This document shows positions 8,490 through 18,108 of a stretch of 64,000 bases of DNA, piece after piece. The stretch comes from Dysgonomonadaceae bacterium zrk40 (GTDB lineage Bacteria; Bacteroidota; Bacteroidia; Bacteroidales; Dysgonomonadaceae). A program made the position numbers and the translations under genes. The stretch's first letter is position 1. Each line of letters starts with the position of its first letter. The stretch spans positions 310,001 through 374,000 of the forward strand of contig CP070276.1 of the NCBI GenBank assembly GCA_016916535.1. Reading direction: 5' to 3'. Below the pieces are notes generated by a model. That model was given only the letters and a program-made list of their open reading frames with translations, had not been told where the DNA came from and made no database searches.

Positions 8490-9104
8490 ATGAAAACAAT
8501 CGCCCATCTCATATCTACCATATTCCAACCCTTGCTGATGCCCACTTATGGGGTGATGCTCATCTTTGTATACACCTACTTCGGCATGATCTATCTGCCG
8601 CAGTTCTGGAGGATCCTGCTGCCGGTGATGCTCTTCTCCTTTGCAATCCCGGGACTCCTCATCTACATGCTCTTTCGCATGAAAATCATATCCGACCTAT
8701 CACTGAAACATCGGCGCGAACGCTTTTTCCCATACCTGATCACGCTCATCTCCTACTCCGCAATGATCGTCTACTATTTCAGGATGGGCATGCCGATGTG
8801 GTTCCTGATGATCATGGCCGCTTCGGTCGCCATCATGGTGATCGCCATCCTGATCACCCTCACCTGGAAGATCAGTGCCCACATGTTCGGTGTGGGGGGA
8901 CTCATTGGCGGTGCCATGGCGGTGACCTATTTCGTGGAACGCTCTAATCCCTATTTCATGTTCATGGGTCTGTTTATCATTGCCGGACTGGTGGGCACCT
9001 CCCGACTCATCCTGCGGCGTCATACACTCTACCAAGTGATCGCCGGCTTCCTACTCGGGTTCCTAGTCTCCTTCCTCTTCGTGTGGGGCGGAACAATGGC
9101 ATAG
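8490..9104 (+). CDS. Integral membrane protein, possibly PAP2-phosphatase related
   Basis: The product is 204 residues with about six hydrophobic segments. A basic motif between the second and third segments (LKHRRERFFP) and a late HTLYQVIAGFLLG, which resembles the third motif of PAP2 phosphatases (H followed by xAG), suggest a degenerate PAP2-like fold. The canonical KxxxxxxRP and PSGH motifs are not seen, so enzymatic function is uncertain. It follows rpoN by 48 nt on the same strand and may be co-transcribed. Confidence 0.5.
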   Translation: MKTIAHLISTIFQPLLMPTYGVMLIFVYTYFGMIYLPQFWRILLPVMLFSFAIPGLLIYMLFRMKIISDLSLKHRRERFFPYLITLISYSAMIVYYFRMGMPMWFLMIMAASVAIMVIAILITLTWKISAHMFGVGGLIGGAMAVTYFVERSNPYFMFMGLFIIAGLVGTSRLILRRHTLYQVIAGFLLGFLVSFLFVWGGTMA

Positions 9105-9124
9105 GAGAAATCGCCAAAAGGCTC

Positions 9125-9155
9125 TTTGACAATCAAAATTATTGTCGTACATTTA
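9125..9155 (+). promoter_or_regulatory. gcvH promoter
   Basis: TTTG at 9125-9128 is followed, after a 19-nt spacer, by TACATTTA at 9148-9155. This is a near-ideal Bacteroidota -33/-7 pair (one mismatch in the -7 box). The gcvH ATG is 34 nt downstream. Confidence 0.7.
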
Positions 9156-9189
9156 TCCCGTCAAACAACTAATTTAAAATATAACTGCT

Positions 9190-9570
9190 ATGAATTTTCC
9201 CGACAACCTGAAGTATTCCTCCGACCATGAATGGGTGCGCGTGGAAGGAAATGAAGCCTTTGTTGGCATCACCGATTTTGCACAAGATGAACTGGGCGAG
9301 ATCGTTTACGTGGATGTATCTTCCGAAGGTGAGAACCTTTCGCAAGGCGAGGTCTTTGGCAGCATCGAAGCTGTGAAAACCGTTTCAGACCTGATGATGC
9401 CTCTTTCAGGGGAAGTGCTGGAAGTGAATGCCAAGCTCGACAATGCTCCGGAACTGGTCAACAGTGATCCCTTTGGTGAGGGATGGATTATCCGGGTAGC
9501 CATGAAAGATGCTGCTGAGCTCGATCAACTGATGAGTGCCGCCGCCTACAAGGAGTTCACAGGCAAGTAA
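9190..9570 (+). CDS. gcvH: Glycine cleavage system H protein
   Basis: The product is 126 residues, the full family length. The lipoyl-accepting lysine is Lys63 in IEAVKTVSD, and the surrounding hammerhead fold ([18 protein letters not shown]) is conserved. GcvH shuttles the aminomethyl group between the P and T proteins and also serves in lipoate relay. The other gcv genes are not in the window. It has its own promoter and a terminator 18 nt after the stop, so it is a single-gene unit. Confidence 0.97.
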   Translation: MNFPDNLKYSSDHEWVRVEGNEAFVGITDFAQDELGEIVYVDVSSEGENLSQGEVFGSIEAVKTVSDLMMPLSGEVLEVNAKLDNAPELVNSDPFGEGWIIRVAMKDAAELDQLMSAAAYKEFTGK

Positions 9571-9587
9571 CCAACGCATAAACAACA

Positions 9588-9618
9588 GGAATCACTTTCA
9601 CCAAAGTGGTTCCTTTTT
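9588..9618 (+). terminator. Terminator after gcvH
   Basis: An 11-bp stem with one G-T wobble (9588-9598 with 9603-9613) closes a CACC loop and is followed by TTTTT. It separates gcvH from purE. Confidence 0.85.
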
Positions 9619-9643
9619 ATTCATCCCTACATTCTGAAAAAAT

Positions 9644-10150
9644 ATGAAACCATTGGTAAGCATCATCATGGGCAGCACTTCCGACCTGCCCGTCATGGAT
9701 AAAGCAGCACAGTTCCTCAACGAGATGGAGATTCCTTTCGAGATCAACGCCCTCTCTGCACACCGCACACCCGAAGAGGTGGAGAAGTTTGCCAAGGGTG
9801 CCGCAGAAAGAGGCATCAAAGTGATCATTGCCGCTGCAGGCATGGCAGCACACCTCCCGGGTGTGATTGCCTCGATGACCACACTCCCGGTGATTGGGGT
9901 ACCCATCAAAGCCTCACTGGAGGGTCTCGATGCCCTGCTGGCCATCGTGCAGATGCCTCCCGGCATCCCCGTAGCCACCGTAGGCATCAACGGCTCACTT
10001 AATGCGGCCATCCTGGCACTGCAGATCATCGCCACCGGTGAGGAGACGGCACAACAGAAGCTGACAGCCTACAAGGAGAACCTGAAGAAGAAGATCACAC
10101 AAGCCAACGAGGAGCTGGCGAATGTCTCTTACAAGTACAAAACAAACTGA
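9644..10150 (+). CDS. purE: N5-carboxyaminoimidazole ribonucleotide mutase PurE
   Basis: The product is 168 residues (class I PurE size). The substrate-binding motifs are present: GSTSDLPVM near the N-terminus and SAHRTPE at about residues 39-45, then AAAGMAAHLPG. The enzyme moves the carboxyl group of N5-CAIR to C4 in purine synthesis. Only two nucleotides separate it from the downstream peptidase gene, implying a shared transcript without an obvious shared function. Confidence 0.96.
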   Translation: MKPLVSIIMGSTSDLPVMDKAAQFLNEMEIPFEINALSAHRTPEEVEKFAKGAAERGIKVIIAAAGMAAHLPGVIASMTTLPVIGVPIKASLEGLDALLAIVQMPPGIPVATVGINGSLNAAILALQIIATGEETAQQKLTAYKENLKKKITQANEELANVSYKYKTN

Positions 10151-10152
10151 AT

Positions 10153-12213
10153 ATGAAGAAAATAATCTACATGCTCACATCACTCTTCCTGCTGGGTGCC
10201 TGCAACCAGGGCAACCAGACCGGCAGCACGCCGGTCGACGACGGCATCGATTCCACCTTCGAGTACAAGGTTGATCGCTTCGCCGACATCGAGATCCTGC
10301 GTTACCCCGTACCGGGATTCAACAGCCTCTCCCTTCAGCAGAAGGAGCTGATCTATTATCTCTCACAGGCTGCCCTGGAGGGACGCGACATCCTCTGGGA
10401 CCAGCACAACCGCTACAACCTCACCATCCGCCGCGTCTGCGAGGGGGTGTATGAAAACTACATGGGCAACAAGTCGTCCGATGAGTGGAAACAGTTCGAG
10501 ACCTACCTGAAACAGATCTGGATGGCAAACGGCATCCACCACCACTACTCGGAAGACAAGATCATGCCGCAGTTCACACAGGACTACTTCGTCACACTTG
10601 TCAAAAGCGTCGACCCGGGGCGGATGCCCTTCCGCGACGGGATGGCTGCCGATGAGACCCTCAACGAGATCCTACCGGTGATGTTCGACCCGGCAGTGAT
10701 GCCCAAACGAATGAGCCAGACTCCCGGCAGCGACATCGTGGCCACCTCGGCGGTCAACTTCTACGAGGGGGTGACCCAGCAGGAGGTGGAAGCATTCTAT
10801 AATGCGATGAAGGATCCGGCGGACGAGACGCCGATCTCCTACGGACTCAACAGCAAGGTGACCAAGATCGACGGTCAGGTGACCGAACAGGTCTGGAAGC
10901 TGGGCGGCATGTACGACAAGGCGATTGAACGGATCATCGGATGGCTGGAGAAAGCGGCTGCCGTGGCCGAGAACGACCACCAGAAGGAGGTAATCACCCT
11001 GCTGATCGACTACTATCGCAGCGGCGACCTGCAAACGTTCGACGACTACTCGGTGAAATGGGTGACCGACACCCACTCGCGCGTTGATTTCATCAACGGC
11101 TTCATCGAGAACTATACCGACCCGCTCGGCCTGAAAGCCTCCTGGGAGGCGATGGTCAACTTCAAAAGCGAGGAGGCTTCCAAGCGAACCCAAACCATCA
11201 GCGACAATGCCCAGTGGTTCGAAGACAACTCTCCCATCGACGACCGCTTCAAGAAGGAAGAGGTGAAAGGGGTCTCCGCCAAAGTGATCACAGCCGCCAT
11301 CCTCGGCGGCGACACCTACCCTGCCACTCCCATCGGCATCAACCTGCCCAATGCCGACTGGATCAGACGTGACCATGGCTCCAAGTCGGTCACCATCGAC
11401 AACATCACCTACGCCTACACCAAGGCTGCCGAAGGCAACGGCTTCAACGAGGAGTTCATGTGGAGCGACAGCGAACGGCAGTTGGCAAAGCAATATGGCT
11501 CCCTGACCGACAACCTCCACACCGACCTGCACGAGTGCCTGGGCCACGGCTCCGGCAAGCTGCTGCCGGGCGTCAGCAGCGACGTGCTGCAAGCCTACGG
11601 TTCTCCGCTCGAAGAGACACGTGCCGACCTGTTCGCACTCTACTACCTGGCCGACCCGAAGCTGGTGGAGCTGGGGCTGCTGCCCGACGGTGAGGCCTAC
11701 AAGGCTGAGTACTACTCCTACATCATGAACGGGGCGATGACACAGCTCACACGCATCCAGCCGGGTAAAGACATTGAACAGGCCCATATGCGCAACAGGG
11801 CGCTGATCTCCCGCTGGGTGATCGAGAAGGGCAGCAATGAGAAGGTGGTCGAGCTGACACAAAAGGAGGGTAAAACCTATGTGGTGGTGAACGACTACGA
11901 GAAGCTTCGCGCACTGTTCGGCGAACTGTTGGCCGAGGTGCAGCGGATCAAGTCGGAAGGCGACTTTGAAGCCGGCAAGCAGCTGGTGGAGAGCTACGGC
12001 GTGAAGGTAGACCCCACGCTGCACCAAGAGGTGCTGACCCGCTATGAGGCGCTCAACCTGGCCCCCTACAAAGGGTTTGTAAACCCGGTATACAAGCTGG
12101 TGACCGACGACGAAGGCAAGGTAACCGATGTCACCATCTCCTACGATGAGAACTATGTGAACCAGCAACTGCGCTACTCACGCCAGTACTCGGTGCTACC
12201 GCTGAAAAACTAA
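10153..12213 (+). CDS. Dipeptidyl-peptidase III (M49) with lipoprotein signal
   Basis: The product is 686 residues. The M49 zinc motif HExxGH is seen as HECLGH (His460, Glu461, His465), and the second metal motif EExRAD as EETRAD downstream. M49 enzymes remove dipeptides from peptide N-termini. The N-terminus is a lipoprotein signal (MKKIIYMLTSLFLLGAC), so the protein should be lipid-anchored in the periplasm or at the surface rather than cytosolic as in eukaryotes. It starts 2 nt after purE and is followed by a strong terminator. Confidence 0.93.
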   Translation: MKKIIYMLTSLFLLGACNQGNQTGSTPVDDGIDSTFEYKVDRFADIEILRYPVPGFNSLSLQQKELIYYLSQAALEGRDILWDQHNRYNLTIRRVCEGVYENYMGNKSSDEWKQFETYLKQIWMANGIHHHYSEDKIMPQFTQDYFVTLVKSVDPGRMPFRDGMAADETLNEILPVMFDPAVMPKRMSQTPGSDIVATSAVNFYEGVTQQEVEAFYNAMKDPADETPISYGLNSKVTKIDGQVTEQVWKLGGMYDKAIERIIGWLEKAAAVAENDHQKEVITLLIDYYRSGDLQTFDDYSVKWVTDTHSRVDFINGFIENYTDPLGLKASWEAMVNFKSEEASKRTQTISDNAQWFEDNSPIDDRFKKEEVKGVSAKVITAAILGGDTYPATPIGINLPNADWIRRDHGSKSVTIDNITYAYTKAAEGNGFNEEFMWSDSERQLAKQYGSLTDNLHTDLHECLGHGSGKLLPGVSSDVLQAYGSPLEETRADLFALYYLADPKLVELGLLPDGEAYKAEYYSYIMNGAMTQLTRIQPGKDIEQAHMRNRALISRWVIEKGSNEKVVELTQKEGKTYVVVNDYEKLRALFGELLAEVQRIKSEGDFEAGKQLVESYGVKVDPTLHQEVLTRYEALNLAPYKGFVNPVYKLVTDDEGKVTDVTISYDENYVNQQLRYSRQYSVLPLKN

Positions 12214-12233
12214 TTCTTCTGCAAATCTTTTTC

Positions 12234-12270
12234 AAATAAGCGTTTCGGTACACCCGAAACGCTTATTTTT
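12234..12270 (+). terminator. Strong terminator after the purE-peptidase unit
   Basis: A perfect 15-bp stem (12234-12248 with 12254-12268) has a 5-nt loop and a T-run at its 3' side. It begins 20 nt after the peptidase stop and ends 27 nt before folC, so folC must have its own promoter close by. Confidence 0.92.
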
Positions 12271-12297
12271 GTATCGCTCCAACAACAAAGATAACAC

Positions 12298-13584
12298 ATG
12301 ACCTACGAAGAGACCCTCGATTACCTTTACAACCAGATGCCCGAATACCAGCGCATCGGTGAACGGGCCTACAAGGTGGGGCTGGACAACAGCCTCGCCC
12401 TCGACCGCATTTTCGGACACCCCCACAGGCAGTACAAAACCATCCACGTGGCCGGCACCAACGGCAAGGGCTCCACCTCGCACCTGCTGGCTGCGATCCT
12501 ACAGGAGTCGGGATACAGGGTGGGCCTCTACACCTCACCCCATCTGACCGACTTCCGCGAACGGATCCGCGTGAACGGTGAGATGATCGACAAAGCCTTT
12601 GTGGTCGATTTCACCGAACAGTACCGGGAGCAGTTCGAGCCGGTGATGCCCTCCTTCTTCGAGCTGACCATGGAGATGGCCTTCCTCTGGTTTGCCAAAC
12701 AAAAGGTGGATGTCGCCGTGATCGAAACGGGACTGGGGGGACGGCTCGACAGCACCAACATCATCACGCCGGTACTGAGCATCATCACCAACATCGGCCT
12801 CGACCACATGAAATTCCTGGGCGATACGCTCCCCCAAATCGCAGCTGAAAAGGCAGGCATCATCAAGCCGGGAGTGCCGGTGGTGATCGGTGAGAAAGGG
12901 AATCAGGAGGTGGAGAGGGAGTTTCGTAACAGGGCGGCTTCGGTGCAGGCTCCCATTCACTTTGCGGAGGAGGAAATCAATGATCTTTCCGCTGTGAGAG
13001 CAGGTTCCCGCTGGATCTTCAACGCCCGCGAATACCCCTCAATAGTTTGTGATCTGGGGGGATTCGCACAACAGAAGAATGCCCGCACCCTGCTTACAGC
13101 AGTCGCATTGCTGCAGGAAGGCGGATTGTCCATCCCACGCGATGCAGTGTACCGCGGGTTCTCGAAGGTGATCTCCCTTACCGGCTTGCGGGGACGCTGG
13201 CAGCAACTGCAGGAGAAGCCGAAAATAATCTGTGACATTGCCCACAATGCCCATGGACTGCATGATGTGAAGGAACAACTGGAATCGGAACAATATAAAC
13301 AACTGCATATGGTGTTCGGGATGGCGAACGATAAGGATACCGGAAGTGTATTGTCGTTGCTGCCCACAGAGGCACGATACTATTTCACCCGTGCATCAGT
13401 GGAGCGGGCACTCGACGAACAGCTGCTGCGGGAGCAGGCAGTTGGATATGATTTGAAGGGTGAGTGCTTCGGGAGTGTGGCGGAAGCGGTGGCGGCGGCC
13501 ATGAAAAACGCCGATGAAAATGATCTCATCTTCATCGGCGGCAGCTCCTTTGTGGTGGCAGATACACTGCCACTCTTCGACTGA
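12298..13584 (+). CDS. folC: Bifunctional folylpolyglutamate/dihydrofolate synthase FolC
   Basis: The product is 428 residues. The Mur-ligase-like ATP site VAGTNGKGSTSH is at about residues 46-57. The second signature ETGLGGRLDSTN and the C-terminal domain (IICDIAHNAHG) are intact. FolC adds glutamates to folates and in many bacteria also joins dihydropteroate to glutamate. The stop codon abuts the stop codon of the convergent lipoprotein gene with no intergenic base. Confidence 0.95.
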   Translation: MTYEETLDYLYNQMPEYQRIGERAYKVGLDNSLALDRIFGHPHRQYKTIHVAGTNGKGSTSHLLAAILQESGYRVGLYTSPHLTDFRERIRVNGEMIDKAFVVDFTEQYREQFEPVMPSFFELTMEMAFLWFAKQKVDVAVIETGLGGRLDSTNIITPVLSIITNIGLDHMKFLGDTLPQIAAEKAGIIKPGVPVVIGEKGNQEVEREFRNRAASVQAPIHFAEEEINDLSAVRAGSRWIFNAREYPSIVCDLGGFAQQKNARTLLTAVALLQEGGLSIPRDAVYRGFSKVISLTGLRGRWQQLQEKPKIICDIAHNAHGLHDVKEQLESEQYKQLHMVFGMANDKDTGSVLSLLPTEARYYFTRASVERALDEQLLREQAVGYDLKGECFGSVAEAVAAAMKNADENDLIFIGGSSFVVADTLPLFD

Positions 13585-14121
13585 TTACCAGATCATCACA
13601 AGACGGAAATTGTAGGTCTGGGGGGCATTTGCATCCTCAAAGACATCCGATGACTGGATGAAGAATGCCACATCACTGTTGCCACCCGATTGATACATCA
13701 CGTCGTAGCTGATGGTCTCGGTAAACGTTTCGGTGATGTTCCCCTCTGTATCGGTACCGTAGTAGGTATGCACATAGGGCAGCATCTTCTGCACCTCGTT
13801 CACACCCTGCTCTCCCAGGAAGAGATAACCCAGCACAGCACCGCTTTCATAGATGAACTCGGTCAACTCCGGCAGCGAGTAGACAGCCTCAAAACGTCTT
13901 TCCTGATCATTCCACTCCCAGTCGTTCTGATTGGCCTGTATGTTCACAATCTCCCACTGCGTAAACTCCAGGTTGGCATTGTTCTCCTGAAGGGCCTCCT
14001 CAATCATTCTCCTTACCTCCAGTTCACTCAGGGTGTCATCTGTGGCACAGGAGGAACCGCCAAGGAGGATGGATGCAAAAAGTGCGGATGCCAGCAGGAT
14101 TTTCGTGATGTTTCTCTTCAT
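13585..14121 (-). CDS. Hypothetical lipoprotein
   Basis: The product is 178 residues from the MKRNITK start. I preferred this over a much longer upstream frame because it gives a clean lipoprotein signal (LLASALFASILLGGSSC). The mature part begins with acidic residues and a short helix (LSELEVRRMIEEALQ), followed by a beta-rich region. Many Bacteroidota carry similar lipoproteins of unknown role. It converges on folC with directly abutting stop codons. Confidence 0.6.
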   Translation of the reverse strand: MKRNITKILLASALFASILLGGSSCATDDTLSELEVRRMIEEALQENNANLEFTQWEIVNIQANQNDWEWNDQERRFEAVYSLPELTEFIYESGAVLGYLFLGEQGVNEVQKMLPYVHTYYGTDTEGNITETFTETISYDVMYQSGGNSDVAFFIQSSDVFEDANAPQTYNFRLVMIW

Positions 14122-14251
14122 ATCTGTTTCTGTTAATTGGTTTCTTAATTCGGCCTTGCGCATTAAAACAATAATTATCTCTATGACCGGAAAAGAGATG
14201 ATTCGTTTAAATGAAACAAAAAATAAATTGAAAAGTTTAAAACCGGCAGCT

Positions 14252-14280
14252 AAAAAAAAGTCCGCCGGAGCGGACTTTTG
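14252..14280 (-). terminator. Terminator downstream of the DUF937 gene
   Basis: A 10-bp stem (14256-14265 with 14270-14279) closes a CGGA loop and leads into a T-run on the minus strand (plus-strand A-tract 14252-14259). It is 33 nt past the DUF937 stop. Confidence 0.85.
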
Positions 14281-14312
14281 TCGTTGGTTGCAGATAAAAA
14301 ACAACGATTCTG

Positions 14313-14912
14313 CTATCTTCTGCTACCCAGGAAGCCTCCCAGCAGATCATCCAGCGGGTTGCCGTCGCCATCCTTGTCCAGGATGCCTCCCAGCATATCC
14401 ATCAGGCCGCCGCCGGTAGAACTGCGCTGTTGTGTGGCTCCGCCCAGCAATCCGCCCAGCAGGTCACCCAGGCCGCCGGCACCGGTGTTGGTCTGTCGTT
14501 TCTCTTTCCCCAGGTAGGCCATCACGATGGGGGCCACGATCGCCAGCAGCGGCCCGATCTTGCTCAGGCTGATGCCCGATTTCTGCGCGATACCCTGCTC
14601 CACGGCGGTACGGTTCTTACCGAATACATGTCCCAATATGCCGTCACCGTCCGATTGCAGTTCTGATGTGTGGCCCTGCAGCATCCCCGATAGGTTCTCC
14701 AGCAGAGAACCATCATGCTTCTTTTCCAGCGCGTTGTTGAGGCTTACGGCACCATCCTGCGACCGTGCATTGCGTGTCATCCCGGCCAGGATAGCCGGTA
14801 TGGCCATGTTGACAGCGCTGGAAGCCTGGTTTTCATTTACGCCGAGCTGACCGGCTACATTGCGCACGATCGACTGACCGATGGCGCTGTTCAGCAATTC
14901 TGATAAATCCAT
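14313..14912 (-). CDS. DUF937 / YidB-like protein
   Basis: The product is 199 residues from MDLSELLNSAIG. The N-terminal two thirds match the DUF937 pattern: a short helix, the repeated motif AVNMAIPAILAGM and a long helical segment. The C-terminal part is rich in Gly-Asp and Leu (GLMDMLGGILDKDGDGNPLDDLLGG), with a calcium-binding-like DKDGDGNPLDD stretch. The role is unknown. Start choice: an upstream ATG would begin before a TATATTTG box (minus strand 14946-14939), so 14912 is the realistic start. Confidence 0.75.
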   Translation of the reverse strand: MDLSELLNSAIGQSIVRNVAGQLGVNENQASSAVNMAIPAILAGMTRNARSQDGAVSLNNALEKKHDGSLLENLSGMLQGHTSELQSDGDGILGHVFGKNRTAVEQGIAQKSGISLSKIGPLLAIVAPIVMAYLGKEKRQTNTGAGGLGDLLGGLLGGATQQRSSTGGGLMDMLGGILDKDGDGNPLDDLLGGFLGSRR

Positions 14913-15071
14913 ATAGCAAATTGTTGGTGATATTGATTCAAATATATGGATTAAAACAGAAGATTGTGCTGTCGCACCAAAAAAAATGAAGGGTGAGGAA
15001 TTACACCCCAACGGGATTTCAGGGAACAGCTGCCCGAATTACGGCTTCTTTCAAATTGGACCCACAGGATG

Positions 15072-15102
15072 GTTGATTCCAGCAAAAAAAAGGTTATTTT
15101 TG
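15072..15102 (+). promoter_or_regulatory. thyA-folA promoter
   Basis: GTTG (15072-15075), a 19-nt spacer and a perfect TAnnTTTG box (TATTTTTG, 15095-15102) lie 33 nt before the thyA ATG. This rules out the longer frame starting at 14986. Confidence 0.75.
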
Positions 15103-15135
15103 CCTGATCACAACAACGACCAGACAAAACGAAAA

Positions 15136-15930
15136 ATGAAACAATATCACGATTTATTGCGGCGGGTGCTCGATGAGGGAGTGGAAAAGGAGGATCGCAC
15201 CGGCACCGGTACCATCAGCATATTCGGTCACCAGAGCCGCTTCCGGATGAGCAACGGCTTTCCGGTGCTGACCACCAAGAAACTACACCTCAAGTCGATC
15301 ATCCATGAACTGCTCTGGTTCCTGAAGGGTGACACCAACATCAAATACCTGAACGACCATGGCGTGCGCATCTGGAACGAATGGGCCGGCGAGGATGGGA
15401 ACCTGGGACATATCTACGGTTACCAGTGGCGCTCCTGGCCCGATTACAACGGCGGCCATATCGACCAGATCAGCGAGGTGGTGGAGACGCTGAAAAAGAA
15501 CCCCGATTCGCGGCGCATCATCGTCAGCTCCTGGAATGTGGCCGATATCCCCCACATGAACCTCCCCCCCTGCCATGCATTCTTTCAGTTCTACGTGGCC
15601 GAGGGGAAGCTGAGCCTCCAGCTCTACCAGCGCAGTGCCGACATCTTCCTGGGGGTTCCCTTCAACATCGCCTCCTACGCGCTGCTGTTGAAGATGATGG
15701 CACAGGTCACCGGGTTGCAGGAGGGCGACTTCGTCCACACCTTCGGTGATGCCCACATCTACCGCAACCACCTGGAGCAGGTGAAGTTGCAGTTGAGCCG
15801 CGAGCTACGCCCGCTGCCGCAGATGATGATCAACCCCGACGTGAAGGATATCTTCGGCTTCCGCTACGAGGATTTCGAGCTGACAGGCTACGATCCCCAT
15901 CCCCATATCAGAGGAGAGGTTGCCGTATGA
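15136..15930 (+). CDS. thyA: Thymidylate synthase ThyA
   Basis: The product is 264 residues, the same length as the E. coli enzyme. The catalytic cysteine is Cys146 in [12 protein letters not shown]. The dUMP-binding RRIIVSSWN and the [13 protein letters not shown] folate/dUMP segments are intact. It converts dUMP to dTMP while oxidising methylene-THF to DHF. Its stop overlaps the folA start (ATGA), so reduction of DHF is translationally coupled to its production. Confidence 0.97.
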   Translation: MKQYHDLLRRVLDEGVEKEDRTGTGTISIFGHQSRFRMSNGFPVLTTKKLHLKSIIHELLWFLKGDTNIKYLNDHGVRIWNEWAGEDGNLGHIYGYQWRSWPDYNGGHIDQISEVVETLKKNPDSRRIIVSSWNVADIPHMNLPPCHAFFQFYVAEGKLSLQLYQRSADIFLGVPFNIASYALLLKMMAQVTGLQEGDFVHTFGDAHIYRNHLEQVKLQLSRELRPLPQMMINPDVKDIFGFRYEDFELTGYDPHPHIRGEVAV

Positions 15931-16439
15931 AGATGCATCCACGCAAACCCATCGCACTGATCGCTGCACTGGACGAAGAGAACGCCATCGGACGCAACGG
16001 TGATCTGCTCTGCAACCTGCCCAACGACCTGAAGCATTTCAAACAAATCACCCAGGGCCACAGGGTCATCATGGGGCGCAGGACCTACGAGTCGCTGCCC
16101 AAGGGAGCACTCCCCAACCGCACCAACATCGTCATCACATCCGATCAGGCAGAGAATTATCCCGGTTGCATCGTGGTCCGCTCGCTGGAAGGGGCACTCG
16201 ATCATTGCCTTGAAGATGAAACGGCATTTGTGATCGGCGGGGGGATGCTCTATCGTGCCACCCTTCCCCTGGCAGAGAGACTTTACATCACCCGCATCCA
16301 CCATACCTTTCCCGATGCAGATACCTTTTTCCCGGAGATCACCGCAACTGCGTGGGAAACAACCACAAAGGAACATCATGCGGCAGATGAGAAACATCCT
16401 TTTCCCTATACCTTCATAACCTATGCGAAGCGAGGATGA
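15927..16439 (+). CDS. folA: Dihydrofolate reductase FolA
   Basis: The product is 170 residues. The conserved N-terminal [19 protein letters not shown] and the NADPH-site motif [10 protein letters not shown] are clear, with the C-terminal [20 protein letters not shown] completing the fold. It regenerates THF from the DHF made by ThyA. The start overlaps the thyA stop by 4 nt. Confidence 0.96.
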   Translation: MKMHPRKPIALIAALDEENAIGRNGDLLCNLPNDLKHFKQITQGHRVIMGRRTYESLPKGALPNRTNIVITSDQAENYPGCIVVRSLEGALDHCLEDETAFVIGGGMLYRATLPLAERLYITRIHHTFPDADTFFPEITATAWETTTKEHHAADEKHPFPYTFITYAKRG

Positions 16440-16528
16440 TCATCAATGCCACAAACAATGCCCTCAGGCGGGAAACGACCCTTATTGACCCCCTACTGAG
16501 AGACACATGGGTAGGTATTGGGCGCCTG

Positions 16529-16586
16529 CCTCTCCAAAAAAATTTGGAGAGGCTTTGGAGAGGCTTTGGAGGGGCATTGGAGAGGC
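16529..16586. repeat. 11-bp tandem repeat array with an inverted first arm
   Basis: Four direct copies of an 11-bp unit, TTTGGAGAGGC with minor variants, run at 16543-16553, 16554-16564, 16565-16575 and 16576-16586. An inverted copy GCCTCTCCAAA at 16529-16539 can pair with any of them, giving an 11-bp stem and a 3-nt loop in the nearest pairing. There is no T-run, so it is not a normal terminator. The rest of the 202-bp gap between folA and the glycosyltransferase gene shows nothing recognisable. Confidence 0.85.
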
Positions 16587-16641
16587 ATAAGCCCTGTACC
16601 TGCGAATGAATCTTCCTTCTTTACCCTACAACCAACACAAA

Positions 16642-18108
16642 ATGAAAAAAATAGACGCATTCATCCTCTTCACAGAACCTGCACAGGCAATGCAAACCGT
16701 GGCAGAGCTCAGGCAATCGGAATCAGTGGGCAGGATCTTCCTGCTGACGCCTGAAGGCATCACGGAACAGATCGAAGGATGCCTTACCATCCCCATCGAC
16801 AGGCTGCAGAGCAGTGCCACCGTGCTAAAAATCGCACAGCATGCCGCTGCACCCTACACGCTGATCTACCAGAAGCCGACGCGGTTACAGCCGGGCTACT
16901 TCGCACCGGAGCGGATGACACGCATCGCGGAGGATAGCAGCGCCGGGATGGTCTACTCCGATTATTGGGCCATCCGCAACGGGGTGAAGAGCAACCATCC
17001 GGTGATCGACTACCAGGAGGGGAGCCTGCGCGACGATTTCAACTTCGGCTCGCTGTTGCTTTACCGCACAGCGGCACTCAAAGAGGCTGCCGGAAGAATG
17101 GCCGCGAGTAGCTACCGCTATGCAGGTCTCTACGACCTCCGGTTGAAGGTGTCGCAGCAGCATTCGCTGGTGCACATCAATGAGTACCTCTACAGCGAGA
17201 TCGAAGAGGACAACAGGGCCTCGGGCCAGAAGATCTTCGATTACGTGGATCCCAAAAACCGGGAGCTGCAGCTCGAGATGGAGCAGGCCTGCACGGAGCA
17301 TCTCAAGGATGTGGGTGGCTGGCTGGCGCCCACCTTCGAGCCCATCGCATTCGACGGGGGGGAGTTTCCCTGTGAGGCATCGGTGATCATCCCGGTGCGC
17401 AACCGCATCAAGACCATAAGGGATGCCATCTCGTCGGTGTTGAGCCAGCAGACCTCCTTCCCCTTCAACCTGATCGTGGTGGACAACCACTCCGACGACG
17501 GCACCACCGAAGCGATCCGCGCGTTTCAGGATGACAAGCGACTGATCCACCTGATCCCCGAAAGGGAGGACCTGGGCATCGGCGGCTGCTGGAACATGGG
17601 GGTACACCACCCGGAGTGCGGCAAGTTCGCCGTGCAGCTCGACAGCGACGACATCTACAGCGGCAACGACACCCTGCAAAAGATCATCGAGGCCTTCTAC
17701 GCACAACAGTGCGCGATGGTGGTGGGCACCTACCGGATGACCAACTTCGCAATGGAGATGATCCCCCCGGGCATCATTGACCACCGGGAGTGGACCCCCG
17801 ACAACGGGCGCAACAACGCGCTCCGCATCAATGGCCTGGGTGCTCCCCGCGCCTTCTATACCCCTCTGCTGCGGGAGATCAAGCTGCCCAACACCAGCTA
17901 CGGCGAAGATTACGCCCTCGGACTTTCCATCTCGCGCCGTTACCGGATCGGACGGATCTATGAGGTGCTCTACCTCTGCCGTCGCTGGGAGGAGAACAGC
18001 GATGCCTCGCTCGACATCGAAAGGATGAACGCACACAACCTATACAAAGACCGGATCAGAACATGGGAACTACAGGCACGAAAGAGATTGAACGAAGTGA
18101 ACCGCTGA
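16642..18108 (+). CDS. Family 2 glycosyltransferase with extra N-terminal domain
   Basis: The product is 488 residues from [10 protein letters not shown]. The C-terminal half (from about residue 245) is a GT-A glycosyltransferase: [10 protein letters not shown], then [14 protein letters not shown] for nucleotide binding, and the metal motif DSDD in QLDSDDIY. The N-terminal 240 residues look like a second, degenerate nucleotide-sugar transferase-like domain. No membrane segments are seen, so it is cytosolic. It is the first gene of the cell-wall cluster and overlaps the SpoIID gene by 46 bp. Confidence 0.85.
   Translation: MKKIDAFILFTEPAQAMQTVAELRQSESVGRIFLLTPEGITEQIEGCLTIPIDRLQSSATVLKIAQHAAAPYTLIYQKPTRLQPGYFAPERMTRIAEDSSAGMVYSDYWAIRNGVKSNHPVIDYQEGSLRDDFNFGSLLLYRTAALKEAAGRMAASSYRYAGLYDLRLKVSQQHSLVHINEYLYSEIEEDNRASGQKIFDYVDPKNRELQLEMEQACTEHLKDVGGWLAPTFEPIAFDGGEFPCEASVIIPVRNRIKTIRDAISSVLSQQTSFPFNLIVVDNHSDDGTTEAIRAFQDDKRLIHLIPEREDLGIGGCWNMGVHHPECGKFAVQLDSDDIYSGNDTLQKIIEAFYAQQCAMVVGTYRMTNFAMEMIPPGIIDHREWTPDNGRNNALRINGLGAPRAFYTPLLREIKLPNTSYGEDYALGLSISRRYRIGRIYEVLYLCRRWEENSDASLDIERMNAHNLYKDRIRTWELQARKRLNEVNR

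Noticed and set aside
10672-12168. 498-residue open frame antisense to the dipeptidyl-peptidase III gene
   Set aside because: It is a shadow of a well-supported gene with intact zinc motifs; its translation is a repetitive Val/Leu/His/Gly-rich composition typical of the reverse strand of a GC-rich gene.
16885-18036. 383-residue antisense frame over the glycosyltransferase gene
   Set aside because: Low-complexity Val/His/Asp-rich translation; the plus-strand gene has clear GT2 motifs.
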